Source of the DNA: Dendrocalamus latiflorus
Taxonomy: Eukaryota > Streptophyta > Magnoliopsida > Poales > Poaceae
Assembly (NCBI GenBank): GCA_017311315.1
Contig: CM029664.1
Location: 42,972,640 to 43,036,639, forward strand
DNA length: 64,000 nt
Reading direction: 5' to 3'
Below the pieces are notes generated by a model. That model saw nothing but the letters and a program-made list of their open reading frames with translations. It made no database searches and had not been told where the DNA came from. Positions 11,258 through 22,197 of the stretch are shown here, one piece after another. Both the position numbers and the translations under genes were made by a program. Every line of letters begins with the position of its first letter. The stretch's first letter is position 1.

Positions 11258-11325
11258 GCGGGTGAACGATAGGAGGGGAGGGGAGGCGGGAAACCGAGGC
11301 GCCGAAGAGCAGCCAGTAGCCACAT
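11258..11325 (-). other. Probable native 5' end of PTH, cut off by the retrotransposon
   Basis: On the minus strand ATG 11325 opens a short Arg/Leu-rich leader (MWLLAALRRLGF...) typical of an organelle-targeting start. It runs to the target duplication. If the element and one target copy are removed (9732 joined to 11258), this frame meets the PTH frame one nucleotide out of phase. Either the allele had already shifted or it decayed afterwards, or the native start was elsewhere. Confidence 0.5.
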
Positions 11326-11488
11326 TGTCGCCGCTGGTACGGATTTGGCGCAGGGAGTGTTTTGGACAAGGCGAGCCGGGATTCGTGCTGGGCTTCTTAG
11401 GTTAGTCTAGTTGGGCTAAGCATGTGGGCTTTCATCTAAACTTGTTAGATTTTCTCATTTGGGCCTACTTTGTATGGCAACAGAATAA

Positions 11489-11849
11489 GAGCATCTCCAA
11501 CAAATCTTCTAAAGTGCTCATATCCCCTATATTTTAGAAAAAAGGTAAAAAAAGGGCTCCAACAGATCCCCTAAGTGGTACCCAAAAATATAGAGGACTA
11601 CATCCCTGATTTTTCGTCCCCATATATGGAGGACGCATACCATCCCCTAAATCGGTCCCAACGCTCCTGCGCCGTCCGATCCCCTAAATTCTTTGGTTGG
11701 TAGTTTTTGTGGACCCAGATTTTAATTTAGGGGACCATATTTAGAGGACTTGTTGGATGTTACATATTTTTAGTCTTCTATATTCTAGATTGTGTCATCT
11801 AAAAAGTGATCTAGGGGATGAGATTTAGAGGGCATTGTTGGAGATGCTC
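11489..11849. mobile_element. MITE with gagcatctccaaca termini
   Basis: The terminal inverted repeats are gagcatctccaacaa and ttgttggagatgctc. The element is 361 bp, AT-rich and non-coding. This terminal sequence is common in grass MITEs. It sits about 160 bp upstream of the native PTH start candidate, in what would be its promoter. No clear target duplication is seen. Confidence 0.8.
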
Positions 11850-13950
11850 GCATGTGTTGTTTTTTGGTTTATGGTTTAAAAAAGTTGATATAAAGGTCCT
11901 ATTCTTTTCGGTTTATAATTTAGGGTTTGTAGCTTTATGATTTCTCCTGAATAAACAAATAAGATGGTTTCTCCGTCGTTATTTTTAAGCGGTTTATCAG
12001 GACAGCCTTTTCGAAGCAGTTTATTGGCATTCACTCCATTCATATAAGCGCTCGCGCGGCCAAAAGTCATCAGTCACAGCCATAATCCATCAATCACCTA
12101 GAATGTGTGACATGTTGACCCGTTTGGCAAGTTGATAGTGGCCAGTGCCAAACTTTGGCTACGAACCAATGAACCAGTCCTGTAAAAAAATGTTTACACC
12201 GTGAGCGCATACTGCTTCTAACATGCTACTAAACTCATTGTTTCTGCCCCGTGAAATTCGACCTTTTTTCTCTGCCAACGTGGGAATACCTTGACCATCT
12301 CCATGCCATAGCACTGTTGCTTCACACAGTGGCTCAGGTGAACCGTTGCTAGTTGTAGGCACTAGTGCACTACTGCTGGTTATCTTGTTGAATGCCAGCT
12401 AAACTGACCAAAGCAGCATGTCGTTTTGCAGCTCTTGGTGGGGATGCTCTGCTTCCTGATAACCTTTTAGTGGATGTTTCCGCAAGACTTCAGATCTTTC
12501 ACGCTAACATGTTCGCAGATTCTCCGTTCCAATAATAGTCAGTGAGTCCACGATTATGTTATCTTGTACTACTCCCGTCCCTCTCAAGTAAACACTACAG
12601 AGAGAGAGAAAAGAACTATCCTAGCACTTCAGGGCAACTCTTTTTCCAAGTCCCAACCCGTCTATTGGTTCTTTGTGCATTCACATGTGTTCAGGTCGAC
12701 GATGCCAAGCAGAACAGAGCTTTCAAGCACCCCCCTCGTCTGAAACGCGGCTTTAACGTGTGTGACCATGCTCGCTTGATTGATCCCGTTTCAGTCCAGT
12801 CGCTTTCTTTCAGGCAACGGAGGTAACCTCCGTCCAACGCAAAGGATTGAATGAATCTTCTCTTGTTTCTACAAAAGCGTGTCCAGTCAAGTTCAAGCCA
12901 TCTCATCGGTTCCTGGGAGGAATCATAGCCAACAAGGCTGCGTTGCAACAGTTCCAGTCAAAGTTTTCTTGAGTCTTAACAAGTCCCTTGTTTTTTCCTC
13001 TTCTTTTAATAGAGAGAATTAACATGTTTCTTGTTTACTTGTTGGACATTTGGATTCCAAGTTGTATGTTCAAGTTAACCAGAAGAAAAAGAACAAACAA
13101 AAGAAGAAGAAGAAGAAAGATATTTTTATTCAATTCAATTCAAGCATTAAGTTCTATCATTGGTTTTTTCTTTGGTGGCCCTGATCAACTCGGCTTCGGC
13201 TTCTGACTTATTTTTCACTATTCATAAGTTTCGTCTTTTTCTGAATTTTTGGTTTTTTGTTGAGCTTTTTTGCCGGTTCTTTTTTTCCCGTATTTGTTTG
13301 TATTATACGTAATGGGCTAATATATTTTTTTATTTTTAAATTTTTTTAAATTTAATTATGCTAAATAAGTCTCTGTCAGCTACAGTGCTTTTTTCAACCA
13401 ACTATAATATTTTTAGCTATAAGCTATGAACTTTTCAACCGAACCGATCACCACCCAAATCCTCGTGCTCCAGCACCAACCTAGCCTTTTAGCCTATACA
13501 CACGAGAGACATTGACCAGTCATAAGGTACGATGGATTCCAGTCGTGGCCGTACATACGTGGCCACTCAAACCTAAAGCCACTCCTGTCAGAATCCTGAA
13601 CAATTAATCCGTGAGACCGTGAGCCAATGTTAATGGTAAGTTCAATCTGCGTGCTCAAATGGATTGTTTTTTCTTCTTTAACTTTTGACACTGCTACAAC
13701 CATGTTCACACACTGACACACACAAACATGCATGCGTGAGAGCTCGCGCGTGAAGTAGCCCGCCGCCCAGATGCTGCCACGTACTTCCATAGATCCACGT
13801 GGCAGCATCAGGGGGTGAGGCCCTCCCCATGGCATTTTTTCCCCGGAGCAACTCCGTGACTTGTTTCCATCAGATAGGTCTCCAAGTCGGTCTTCTTACT
13901 TATCAAAAAAAAAAGTCGGTCTTCTTCCCATGGACTTCTCCACTGGTACT
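11850..13950. other. Intergenic region with one possible decayed exon
   Basis: On the minus strand 12159-12400 encodes an open stretch with the segment LCEATVLWHGDGQGIPTLAE that has coding-like composition but no family I can name and no convincing splice partners. The remainder is AT-rich, with simple repeats such as 'agaagaagaag' near 13100 and short meaningless ORFs. The last few hundred bases form the promoter of the first receptor kinase. Confidence 0.35.
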
Positions 13951-13953
13951 AGG

Positions 13954-13970
13954 TTATTATAACTTATAAG
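13954..13970 (+). promoter_or_regulatory. TATA-like box of receptor kinase 1
   Basis: The sequence ttattataacttataag lies 75-90 nt upstream of ATG 14046. A start site about 30 nt downstream would fall after ATG 13974, which supports 14046 as the start codon. Confidence 0.45.
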
Positions 13971-14045
13971 AGCATGCCTGCACCACACGCCATTGCCATC
14001 ACCAGTTCACCGCCATTTGTCCGACCGAGCCGTCAGCTCTCTGCC

Positions 14046-17000
14046 ATGGCGCTCTTACACCACACGGTGCTAATCGCTTCACTGCTCATCGCAGCTGCGG
14101 CTGCACTCGCCTCGGCATCCAACGCCACCGCCGACCTCTCAGCCCTCCTCGCCTTCAAAGCCCAGCTGTCCGACCCTCACGGCGTCCTTCGCGGCAACTG
14201 GACGGCCGGCACGCCCTACTGCAGCTGGGTTGGCGTCACCTGCAGCCACCGCCACAGGCTGCGCGTCACGGCCCTGGCGCTGCCCGGCGTGCCGCTGGTC
14301 GGCGCCCTGGCTCCTGAGCTCGGCAGCCTCTCCTTCCTCTCCAGCCTCAACCTCAGCAATGCCGAGCTCTCAGGACCCATTCCTGACGGTATTGGACAGC
14401 TGCCGCGCCTCATGTTTCTTGATCTTTCAAGCAACTACCTTTCAGGTACTGTCCCCTCGGCTTTCGGCAACCTCACCATGCTTGAAATTCTCGATCTTGA
14501 CTCAAACAACCTCACTGGTGAAATACCCCCTGAGCTGCACAATCTACAAAACATCGCACATCTTAGTATAGCTGGGAACGACTTGAGCGGGCCAGTGCCA
14601 CAGGGCCTGTTCAATGGTACATCTCAGCTAATCTTCTTTAGTCTTGCACATAACAGCCTAACAGGGAGCATTCCTAGCACAATTGGTTTCTTGCCAAACC
14701 TTCAGGTCCTTGCACTGTCGGGAAACCAACTTTCAGGTCCAATACCCCCTTCACTGTTTAACATGTCCAATCTGCAAAGAATCTACCTGTCCAAGAACAA
14801 TATCTCTGGGTTTCTCCCGAACAATGAAAGCTTCAGCCTACCCAGGTTGCAAATAGTGAATCTCTACAAAAACCTGCTCACCGGCACGGTACCACCGGGC
14901 TTTGGGGCGTGCGAGTACCTTCAGGTGTTCATTCTAGCCTACAACCGCTTCACCGGTGGCATACCACCGTGGTTGGCTGCCATGCCACAGCTAATGGTTA
15001 TCTCCTTAGGTGGTAATGACCTTTCCGGGGAGATCCCCGCCGGCTTGAGCAATCTTACCGGTCTCACGGTTCTAGACTTCACCACGAGTAAGCTGCATGG
15101 TAAGATCCCAGCGGAGCTAGGACGGCTGACACAGCTGCAGTGGCTGAACCTTGAAAGGAACAACTTGGAAGGTACGATCCCAACCTCCATCAAAAACTTG
15201 TCCATGATCTCTATGCTAGACATATCCTACAATTCGTTGACTGGACCCGTGCCAAGATCAATATTTGGGGAAGCTCTTACTGAACTCTACATTGGAGAGA
15301 ATAAGCTCAGTGGAGATGTCGGTTTCATGGCCGACTTGTCAACTTGCAAGAGCCTCAAATACATTGTCATGGAGGCAAATTACTTCACTGGTAGCATCCC
15401 TAGCTCTATTGGCAATCTTTCCTCCCTACAGATCTTTCGAGCATTCGAGAACCAAATAACTGGACACATCCCTGATATGCCCACAAATCAAAGTAGCATC
15501 TCGTTCCTTGATCTACGCAACAACCAATTCACTGGGGGAATTCCAATATCAATTACAGAGATAAAGAGTCTCCAAAGGCTTGACCTGTCTAACAATGAGT
15601 TGTCTGGGACGATCCCTCCAAACATTGGAAAATTAGAAAAATTGTCCGGCTTAGGCCTTGCCAGCAACAAGCTCCATGGCCCCATACCGAACAGCATTGG
15701 TAATCTAAGCCGACTACAAGTCCTAGAACTATCAACCAACCGGCTCACTTCAACAATACCCATAGGCCTATGGGGCCTTAAGGATATTGTGAATCTTGAT
15801 CTGTCTCAAAATGTCTTGAGTGGCTCTTTGCCAGAAGAGATTGGAAATCTAAAAGTAGTAACACTAATTGACCTTTCTTCCAACCAATTCCTTGGCAATC
15901 TACCAACCTCCTTGGGAGTGCTCAGCACACTGACCTCCGTAAATTTGTCAAAAAACATGCTCCAAGATCCAGTCCCGGATGCAATTGGCAAGCTAAGCAG
16001 CATCAAAACATTGGATCTTTCATACAACTCTCTGTCCGGCACCATTCCAAAGTCCTTCGCCAATCTTAGTTATCTCACTAGCCTAAATCTCTCTTTCAAT
16101 AGACTGGATGGCCAAATCCCAACGGGTGGTGTGTTCTCAAACATTACCCTCCAATCTTTGACAGGGAACACGGCACTCTGTGGTCTTCCGCGCCTTGGGT
16201 TTCCACACTGCCCGAACGATGATTTTAACCTCCACCCGGGCACAAAATCAAAGATTCTAAAAATTGTACTTCCAAGCATATTGGCAACTGGAATAATAGG
16301 AGCTTGCTTGTTCGTTCTTATTAAGACTCGTGCAAACAAGAAATCAAAAGAGCTGCCAATCACTAGCTTGGGGGCAAACAACTATAGGTCAATCTCCTAC
16401 TATGAACTGGTTCGTGCCACGAACAACTTCAATGGTGATAACCTTCTAGGAGCTGGAAACTTTGGCAAAGTCTTCAAAGGAAGGCTTGATGATGAGCAGA
16501 TCGTCGCAATAAAGGTCATTAATATGGAACTTGAAAGAGCCAGCAGGAGCTTTGACGTAGAGTGTCGTGCACTCCGCATGGCTCGACATCGAAACTTGGT
16601 TAGGATACTCACCACTTGTTCGAATTTGGACTTCAAGGCGCTAGTGCTCCAATACAAGCCAAATGGGAGCCTAGATGAATGGTTGTTCTCTAGTACCAGG
16701 CGTGGCCTAGGATTGGTCCAAAGGGTGAACATCATGCTGGATGTTGCACTGGGGATGGCCTACCTGCACCATGAGCACTTTGAGGTAGTCCTGCATTGTG
16801 ATCTGAAGCCAAGCAACGTGCTGCTTGATGAAGACATGACAGCTTGCGTCTCTGACTTCGGCATCGCAAGGTTATTGCTGGGAGATGATACTTCCATACT
16901 TTGTAGGAGCATGCCCGGAACAATCGGTTATATGGCACCAGGTAATTGCTTCCCCATTCAACATTGCTCCCTTGGTTGCACTGCAATCACTAATCTTCGC

Positions 17001-17432
17001 CGTTTTTTTTTTACTATAAACATAACAGAGTACGGCTCAACGGGCAAAGCATCGCGGAAGAGCGACGTGTTCAGTTACGGGATCATGCTTCTTGAAGTCT
17101 TCACAGGGAAGAAGCCAACCGACACCATGTTCACCGGAAAACTGAGCTTGAGGGAGTGGGTGAACCAAGCATCCCCCTCAAGGTTTGCCGATGTCGTGGA
17201 TCCTAACGTTTTTCTAGACGACGAGACAAGCATCAGCGGTGATCTCCAAGATGCCGGTTGGCCATGGGGGGAACGATCTTCCAACAACGGGACGAGCTGC
17301 CTAGCGCAAATACTGGATTTGGGTTTACAGTGCACGACAGACTTGCCCGAGGAAAGGATAACGATGAAGGATGTGGCAGCAAAGCTGGAGCGGATCAAGA
17401 AGGGTTCTCCTCCAGTTCAAGGGCAGAACTAA
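14046..17432 (+). CDS. LRR receptor-like kinase 1 (LRR-XII, Xa21/EFR-type, non-RD)
   Basis: Exons 14046-16941 and 17029-17432 give 1099 aa. The order is signal peptide (aa 1 to about 25, hydrophobic), LRR N-cap with CSWVGVTC, about twenty plant-type LRRs, a transmembrane helix near aa 737-760, and a Ser/Thr kinase domain. Kinase motifs are GAGNFGKV, VAIKV, HCDLKPSN and DFGIARLL. HCD in place of HRD marks a non-RD kinase, as in immune receptors of this subfamily. It should sit in the plasma membrane and bind an unknown extracellular ligand. ATG 14046 (gccATGGcg) directly precedes the signal peptide; ATG 13974 would add 24 residues. The 87-nt intron sits between GYMAP and EYGSTGKAS, the usual place, and has no in-frame stop. 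A 3' fragment duplicate is at 22.2 kb and a paralogue at 34.3 kb. Confidence 0.93.
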   Translation: MALLHHTVLIASLLIAAAAALASASNATADLSALLAFKAQLSDPHGVLRGNWTAGTPYCSWVGVTCSHRHRLRVTALALPGVPLVGALAPELGSLSFLSSLNLSNAELSGPIPDGIGQLPRLMFLDLSSNYLSGTVPSAFGNLTMLEILDLDSNNLTGEIPPELHNLQNIAHLSIAGNDLSGPVPQGLFNGTSQLIFFSLAHNSLTGSIPSTIGFLPNLQVLALSGNQLSGPIPPSLFNMSNLQRIYLSKNNISGFLPNNESFSLPRLQIVNLYKNLLTGTVPPGFGACEYLQVFILAYNRFTGGIPPWLAAMPQLMVISLGGNDLSGEIPAGLSNLTGLTVLDFTTSKLHGKIPAELGRLTQLQWLNLERNNLEGTIPTSIKNLSMISMLDISYNSLTGPVPRSIFGEALTELYIGENKLSGDVGFMADLSTCKSLKYIVMEANYFTGSIPSSIGNLSSLQIFRAFENQITGHIPDMPTNQSSISFLDLRNNQFTGGIPISITEIKSLQRLDLSNNELSGTIPPNIGKLEKLSGLGLASNKLHGPIPNSIGNLSRLQVLELSTNRLTSTIPIGLWGLKDIVNLDLSQNVLSGSLPEEIGNLKVVTLIDLSSNQFLGNLPTSLGVLSTLTSVNLSKNMLQDPVPDAIGKLSSIKTLDLSYNSLSGTIPKSFANLSYLTSLNLSFNRLDGQIPTGGVFSNITLQSLTGNTALCGLPRLGFPHCPNDDFNLHPGTKSKILKIVLPSILATGIIGACLFVLIKTRANKKSKELPITSLGANNYRSISYYELVRATNNFNGDNLLGAGNFGKVFKGRLDDEQIVAIKVINMELERASRSFDVECRALRMARHRNLVRILTTCSNLDFKALVLQYKPNGSLDEWLFSSTRRGLGLVQRVNIMLDVALGMAYLHHEHFEVVLHCDLKPSNVLLDEDMTACVSDFGIARLLLGDDTSILCRSMPGTIGYMAPGNCFPIQHCSLGCTAITNLRRFFFTINITEYGSTGKASRKSDVFSYGIMLLEVFTGKKPTDTMFTGKLSLREWVNQASPSRFADVVDPNVFLDDETSISGDLQDAGWPWGERSSNNGTSCLAQILDLGLQCTTDLPEERITMKDVAAKLERIKKGSPPVQGQN

Positions 17433-17934
17433 AATAAAACAATCGGGATTCACTACTTTACTATTCGTGCGTGTGTGTGTATATAGCACGCTGAAATAGG
17501 GTACTGTGTCTAGATACCAAACATCTTTGTCTTTAGATTGCTTTTAGATACGTGCAAGTGCAATAATATATAATATATCAGGAAGAAAAGTCTTAATTAT
17601 AGATAGAAAGCCTTAATCATGGATAGAAAGTCTCAAGCATGGAGTTTGGACACCATGGTGCCCCTGTTTTATATATATATATATATAGAGGGAGCATATC
17701 TAGTGCATCTAGTGCTAATGCACTATTCAGTACTAAAGTGCTAAAACTCATGAGAACCATTGAATATGGCTCCAGCGGACAGGATCTCCAAGGGTGGAAT
17801 GCCCTATCCCACTTATAACATTTTGCAAAAACACTCCCGCGTATGGATATCTTTTTGCGAGTTGTCCCCGAATCAATCCCAGCTCCCCCGATTGCTCCCA
17901 TCCTCTCCCGATTGGTCACCGCCGCCATGAACTG

Positions 17935-18190
17935 CGCCCCTCCACCGCTGCCCTCCTCGGCCCCTCCACGCCGCCTCCCTCCTCGTGGTGCCCCTCCGCG
18001 CCGCGCCTGCCCTCCTCGGCCCCTCCACGCCGCCTCCCTCCTTGTGGCGCCCCTCCGCGCCGCGCCTGCCCTCCTCAGCCCCTCCACGCCGCCTCCCTCC
18101 TCGTGGCGCCCCTCCGCCGCTGCCTTCCTCGGCCCCTCCACGCCGCCTCCCTCCTCGTGGTGCCCCTCCGCGCCGCGCCCCTCCGCCGCT
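17935..18190. repeat. GC-rich tandem repeat in the left arm, unit about 59 bp
   Basis: About four units with the core 'cctcggcccctccacgccgcc' and 'ctcctcgtgg.gcccctccgc'. The mirror image is at 20890-21140 in the right arm. It gives long Pro/Arg/Ala-rich or Gly/Arg-rich ORFs on both strands that I regard as artefacts. Confidence 0.75.
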
Positions 18191-20889
18191 GTCCTCCGCG
18201 CTCCACCACCTGCGACATAACCCCCGGCCCCTGGCGCCGCCCCTCTTCCTCCCCCGAGTGCCGACGCCCTGGCTCCCCGTCTCGCTCCCCCGTGCCTCCC
18301 CCCCCCCCCCCCCCCCCCGTCGCCGCCGCCTCCATCTCCACCAAGACCGGCGCCGCCGCCCCTCTCTCCACCACTGGCTAAAGGTAATCCGTTTATCATG
18401 CGACTAATTCAGGATTAAAAATTGTTTGCTGTTAACTTTGTGTGATGCCACTTATGCAGGTTCTTGAGTATGATGTTTTTGAACCACTGGCCCTAGAGTT
18501 TCATGCTGCAGTATAGATTTTTTTTTGAGAGGAGCTATATGTTTCTGTTTAGAAAAACACCAGGAGCTTATCTGTGAGGTGTGTGTGTAAGATCTTGAGC
18601 ATGCATATAACAAAATCTCTGTGATAATTTGGTTTGTGAATTGTAGCAAAAAAATTGTGTAATGTGACACTTCAGGAGGTGTAGAGGTCGCTAGTGATTG
18701 CGCTATCGCCAGTCATCGACAACGGCAAGATGGTTACCGAAATTTGATTCAGAAATTTGCTTTGCAACTGGGATTTGTTGTATTTGCTTCATTTCATTGG
18801 AGTACTGGTCCACTTGTGATTAGGGAGCATTTAGGTAGGCTGAGACTAATTATGATTTGATATGCATGTTGTGATAAGATATGATTGGAGACTTAATTCT
18901 TCGTGGCCACCTTTTGTGTTATTCTTCCTGACTTATGCTATACTGATTCAGTTTAGTCTGGAGTCAGCAAAGTTGATTGCGTTATTTCTGGTTCAATGGT
19001 AACAAGGAAGACCTGACATTTTTTTTTGTCTTGTGGTTTTGCTCTCCATTGTCGCTACTTAGCTAGAAGCTTGTCTAGTAAATTCAAAAAGTGGAATTTT
19101 GAGGTTCTTTACAATTTGAGTTATGTATTTCGTGTTGCTCCTCATTTTTAAATCCTAAATTATGTGTGGTATGTCTTGACAAAAGGTTTTTCATATGTTC
19201 GCTTGCCTTTTCCCATAGTTTGTCATTATATGGAATGATTATGTATGACGAGACTTATAAGGAGCTTTTCTAATCCTGTTCATTGTACATTGCAATTCCA
19301 GGAAACCTCAAAAACTGTGACAGAGTGCAACTCCTTTCAGCTGATACTGTTCCTTGTACATTGCCATTGTCATTACTTGCAGTATCATTGTACGCTGCAG
19401 TACCAGAATGTGAAATCAGGAGCTCTTCTGTGATACTGTTGTATGATGCTTTGTTGAAGGTGCAGGAGAACTGCTAGCATTTGCAGGGACTTGAGAAGAA
19501 GCTTCTCTAGTGTTCTGTCACTCTGGTATTTGTAAGATTTGTAATGCTGTGCCGTAGTGCTGTTGAAGATTGATGAAGTTTTGACAGCACATGATTGTAT
19601 GTCCAGGGTGATATTCTCAGGATTGATGTACATTGATGTAACATTATGTACTGAAGAAAAAATTTAACATTGATGTAACATTATATATGTATGCAAGAAT
19701 ACACCCATTCCAGGACGAAATTGGAGAAGACTCATTCGAAATTTGTGTATGCTTAATCCGTAGTTTGGTTGCTTTCAGAAAGAATAAAAGAAAGAAACAA
19801 AAAGATGAACCGCATGAATGTTCAACAACTACAGAAACGGATGCCATCCATGGTTGTCTAAAAGTATAGATTTGTTCCATGAGGGAGAGAGCAGTTTTTT
19901 TGGGACCGAGAACAATACATTGGAGTTACCAATATTCCATCATAGTCTGTATGCAGACTGGTGCACACATACACATATAAACACAAAAATAAACTGTGTT
20001 GGGCTAATCTAGTGTCGAATTTCAGTCTTCTATGCTAGGAAAGAGCATGTAGCATCTTTTATCTCAGTCCATGAAAACAAACCATACTTGGGCATACACA
20101 TGGATGTTCAAAATACAGAGTACCTTATATGATCAATGAGATAACACAAAATAATATTATTAAGTTGTTTTGATCCAAACCATTTCATAACTGGGTAAGC
20201 AAAATAAGGCACAATATGACATATTAAAGACAGGAGAATCATAAGTTTTGATGTGTCACTGTCTTACAAAAAGTTTCACTCCTTTTTTAACCATACTTAA
20301 TCTTGTGCAAGCTCCATGATGTAGTCCTCCTTCCAGTTGTTTTAGGAAAGGAAAGCTAGCTATTGTTAGCAACTCAGGCCAGCGAGCGCCGCCCCAGTGA
20401 GTGAGAGGGCGGTGGAGGCTCAGCCTGTGAGTGAGTAGATGACGGCGGCTCGGGCCGGCCAGTAAGGATAACTGTTCTGGGACTTCATTGCCTCTCTTTC
20501 AGCTTCTGAATCGTCAAGGCTATAACTGCATGAGTTAAAAATTCAAATTACATGGAGGCAATCATCCTGATTACTGAACACCCATATACATGTGAGACAC
20601 TATGAAATTTTGGCGAAGTATCGATGAAGATAAAATAAATACATCAATACTACTTTCTGAATCAAATTTCAGTAACCATATCTAGCTTCTTTTGTGAATT
20701 TTCTTCATTGAATTATGAAACTATGCACTTGTTGGAAGATAGCTCAACTGCATGCTCAAGATTTTACACACACCTCACAGATAAGCTCCGGGAAGCGAGA
20801 CGGGGAGCCAGGGCGTCGGCACTCGGGGGAGGCAGAGGGGCGGCGCCAGGGGCCGGGGGTTATGTCGCAGGTGGTGGAGCGCGGAGGGC

Positions 20890-21140
20890 GGCGGCGGAGG
20901 GGCGCGGCGCAGAGGGGCACCACGAGGAGGGAGGCGGCGTGGAGGGGCCAAGGAAGGCAGCGGCGGAGGGGCGCCACGAGGAGGGAGGCGGCGTGGAGGG
21001 GCTGAGGAGGGCAGGCGCGGCGCGGAGGGGCGCCACAAGGAGGGAGGCTGCGTGGAGGGGCCGAGGAGGGCAGGCGCGGCGCGGAGGGGCGCCACGAGGA
21101 GGGATGCGGCGTGGAGGGGCCGAGGAGGGCAGCGGTGGAG
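20890..21140. repeat. GC-rich tandem repeat in the right arm
   Basis: This is the inverted counterpart of the left-arm array, with units of about 59 bp carrying 'ggcggcgtggaggggc'. ORFs on both strands are composition artefacts. Confidence 0.75.
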
Positions 21141-21397
21141 GGGCGCAGTTCATGGCGGCGGTGAGCAATCGGGAGAGGATGGGAGCAATCGGGGGAGCTG
21201 GGATTGATTCGGGGACAACTCGCAAAAAGATATCCATACGCGGGGGTGTTTTTGCAAAATGTTATAAGTGGGATAGGGCATTCCACCCTTGTAGATCCTG
21301 TCCGCTGGAGCCATATCCAATGGTTCTCATGGGTTTTAGCACTTTTAGCACTAAATAGTGCATTAGCATTAGATATGCTCTCACACACACATATATA

Positions 21398-21514
21398 TAT
21401 CCAAGGAGTATGTACTCCATTTCTAATATGCATTTTTAATAGTGTCATTATACCTCTTTATCTATTTGAGCATACTCTAATAATGATTATAAAATACTCC
21501 AAAGTGAGTTCCAT
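21398..21514. repeat. Dispersed repeat, copy 1 (about 117 bp)
   Basis: It matches 22719-22835 closely, including 'ttctaatatgcatttttaat' and 'tgagcatactctaataatga'. It starts right after the long-TIR element. Copy 2 starts right after the kinase 3' duplicate. Confidence 0.85.
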
Positions 21515-22018
21515 GAAAATTTTCATGAAAGTCCACTTTTTATATCATAATTTGTGTATTTACTCCTTTTATACATGAAAAAGTGTCTACAGCAAAAATA
21601 AAGGGCTCCGATGAAAATTTTTAACCAAGTTGTGTTGCAATATTTTAGAATTAGTATTTAAGTATATCAAAAGTGATAAAGAGGTATAAAATAGTTATTT
21701 AAATGGTATATTGGAATTGAGAGTATGTACTCCCGGGAGTACGGAAAAGGCTTCCTATATGTGTGTATGTGTATGTATATGTGTATATGTGTGTGTGTGT
21801 TGGACCATATAGATATGTTGTGAATATAGTGATGAGGAATAATTAACATTTGGGTTGCATTGAAATTTGCAGTTGTGAAATTCCGGTCAATGCACTATTG
21901 TAAAACTGAAAATTGCTAGAATATTCAGGTTAAGTGGTCTGACCGGCGATACCTGATGACCACATCGACCGCTAGGCTTCGACTTCGATAGATAGTTGGT
22001 AGTCGTAGGCTTCGACTG

Positions 22019-22197
22019 GGATGGTCGTAGCTATAGTATCTGATCAATGGTCATAGCTACAGTGCTAGGTCGATGGTCGTAGGTACAGTGCTTAGTCGAT
22101 GGTCGTAGCTACAGTGTCTGATCGATGGTCGTAGCTACAGTACTTGGTCGATGGTCGTAGTTACAGTGCTTGGTCGATGGTCGTAGCTATAGTGTTT
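22019..22197. repeat. 27-bp minisatellite, about 6.6 units
   Basis: The unit is close to 'tcgatggtcgtagctacagtgcttg', with substitutions between copies. The array ends exactly where the duplicated kinase segment begins. Confidence 0.85.

Larger units (their letters stand above)
17688..21382. mobile_element. 3.7-kb element with 600-900-bp terminal inverted repeats
   Basis: The left end gagggagcatatct and right end agatatgctctc are inverted copies. Homology runs inward over 17688 to about 18285 against 20790-21382, and resumes at 18563-18603 against 20751-20791. The left arm has about 277 extra bases (18286-18562), including a 21-C run. The interior (18.6-20.7 kb) has no ORF above 82 codons and no recognisable transposase. 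It is flanked by (TA)n on the left and (CA)n(TA)n on the right, so a target duplication cannot be called. Long terminal repeats suggest a non-autonomous MULE; this is inference. Confidence 0.78.

Noticed and set aside
13974..14045. Upstream ATG adding 24 residues to receptor kinase 1
   Set aside because: A TATA-like box ends at 13970, too close for this ATG to be in the transcript, and ATG 14046 directly precedes a normal signal peptide.
17794..18407. Long Pro/Ala/Arg-rich ORFs in the left arm
   Set aside because: They arise from a 59-bp GC-rich tandem repeat, occur in several frames on both strands, and are mirrored in the right arm.
20708..21448. 216- and 230-codon ORFs in the right arm
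   Set aside because: Same repeat, inverted; composition artefacts with no domain.
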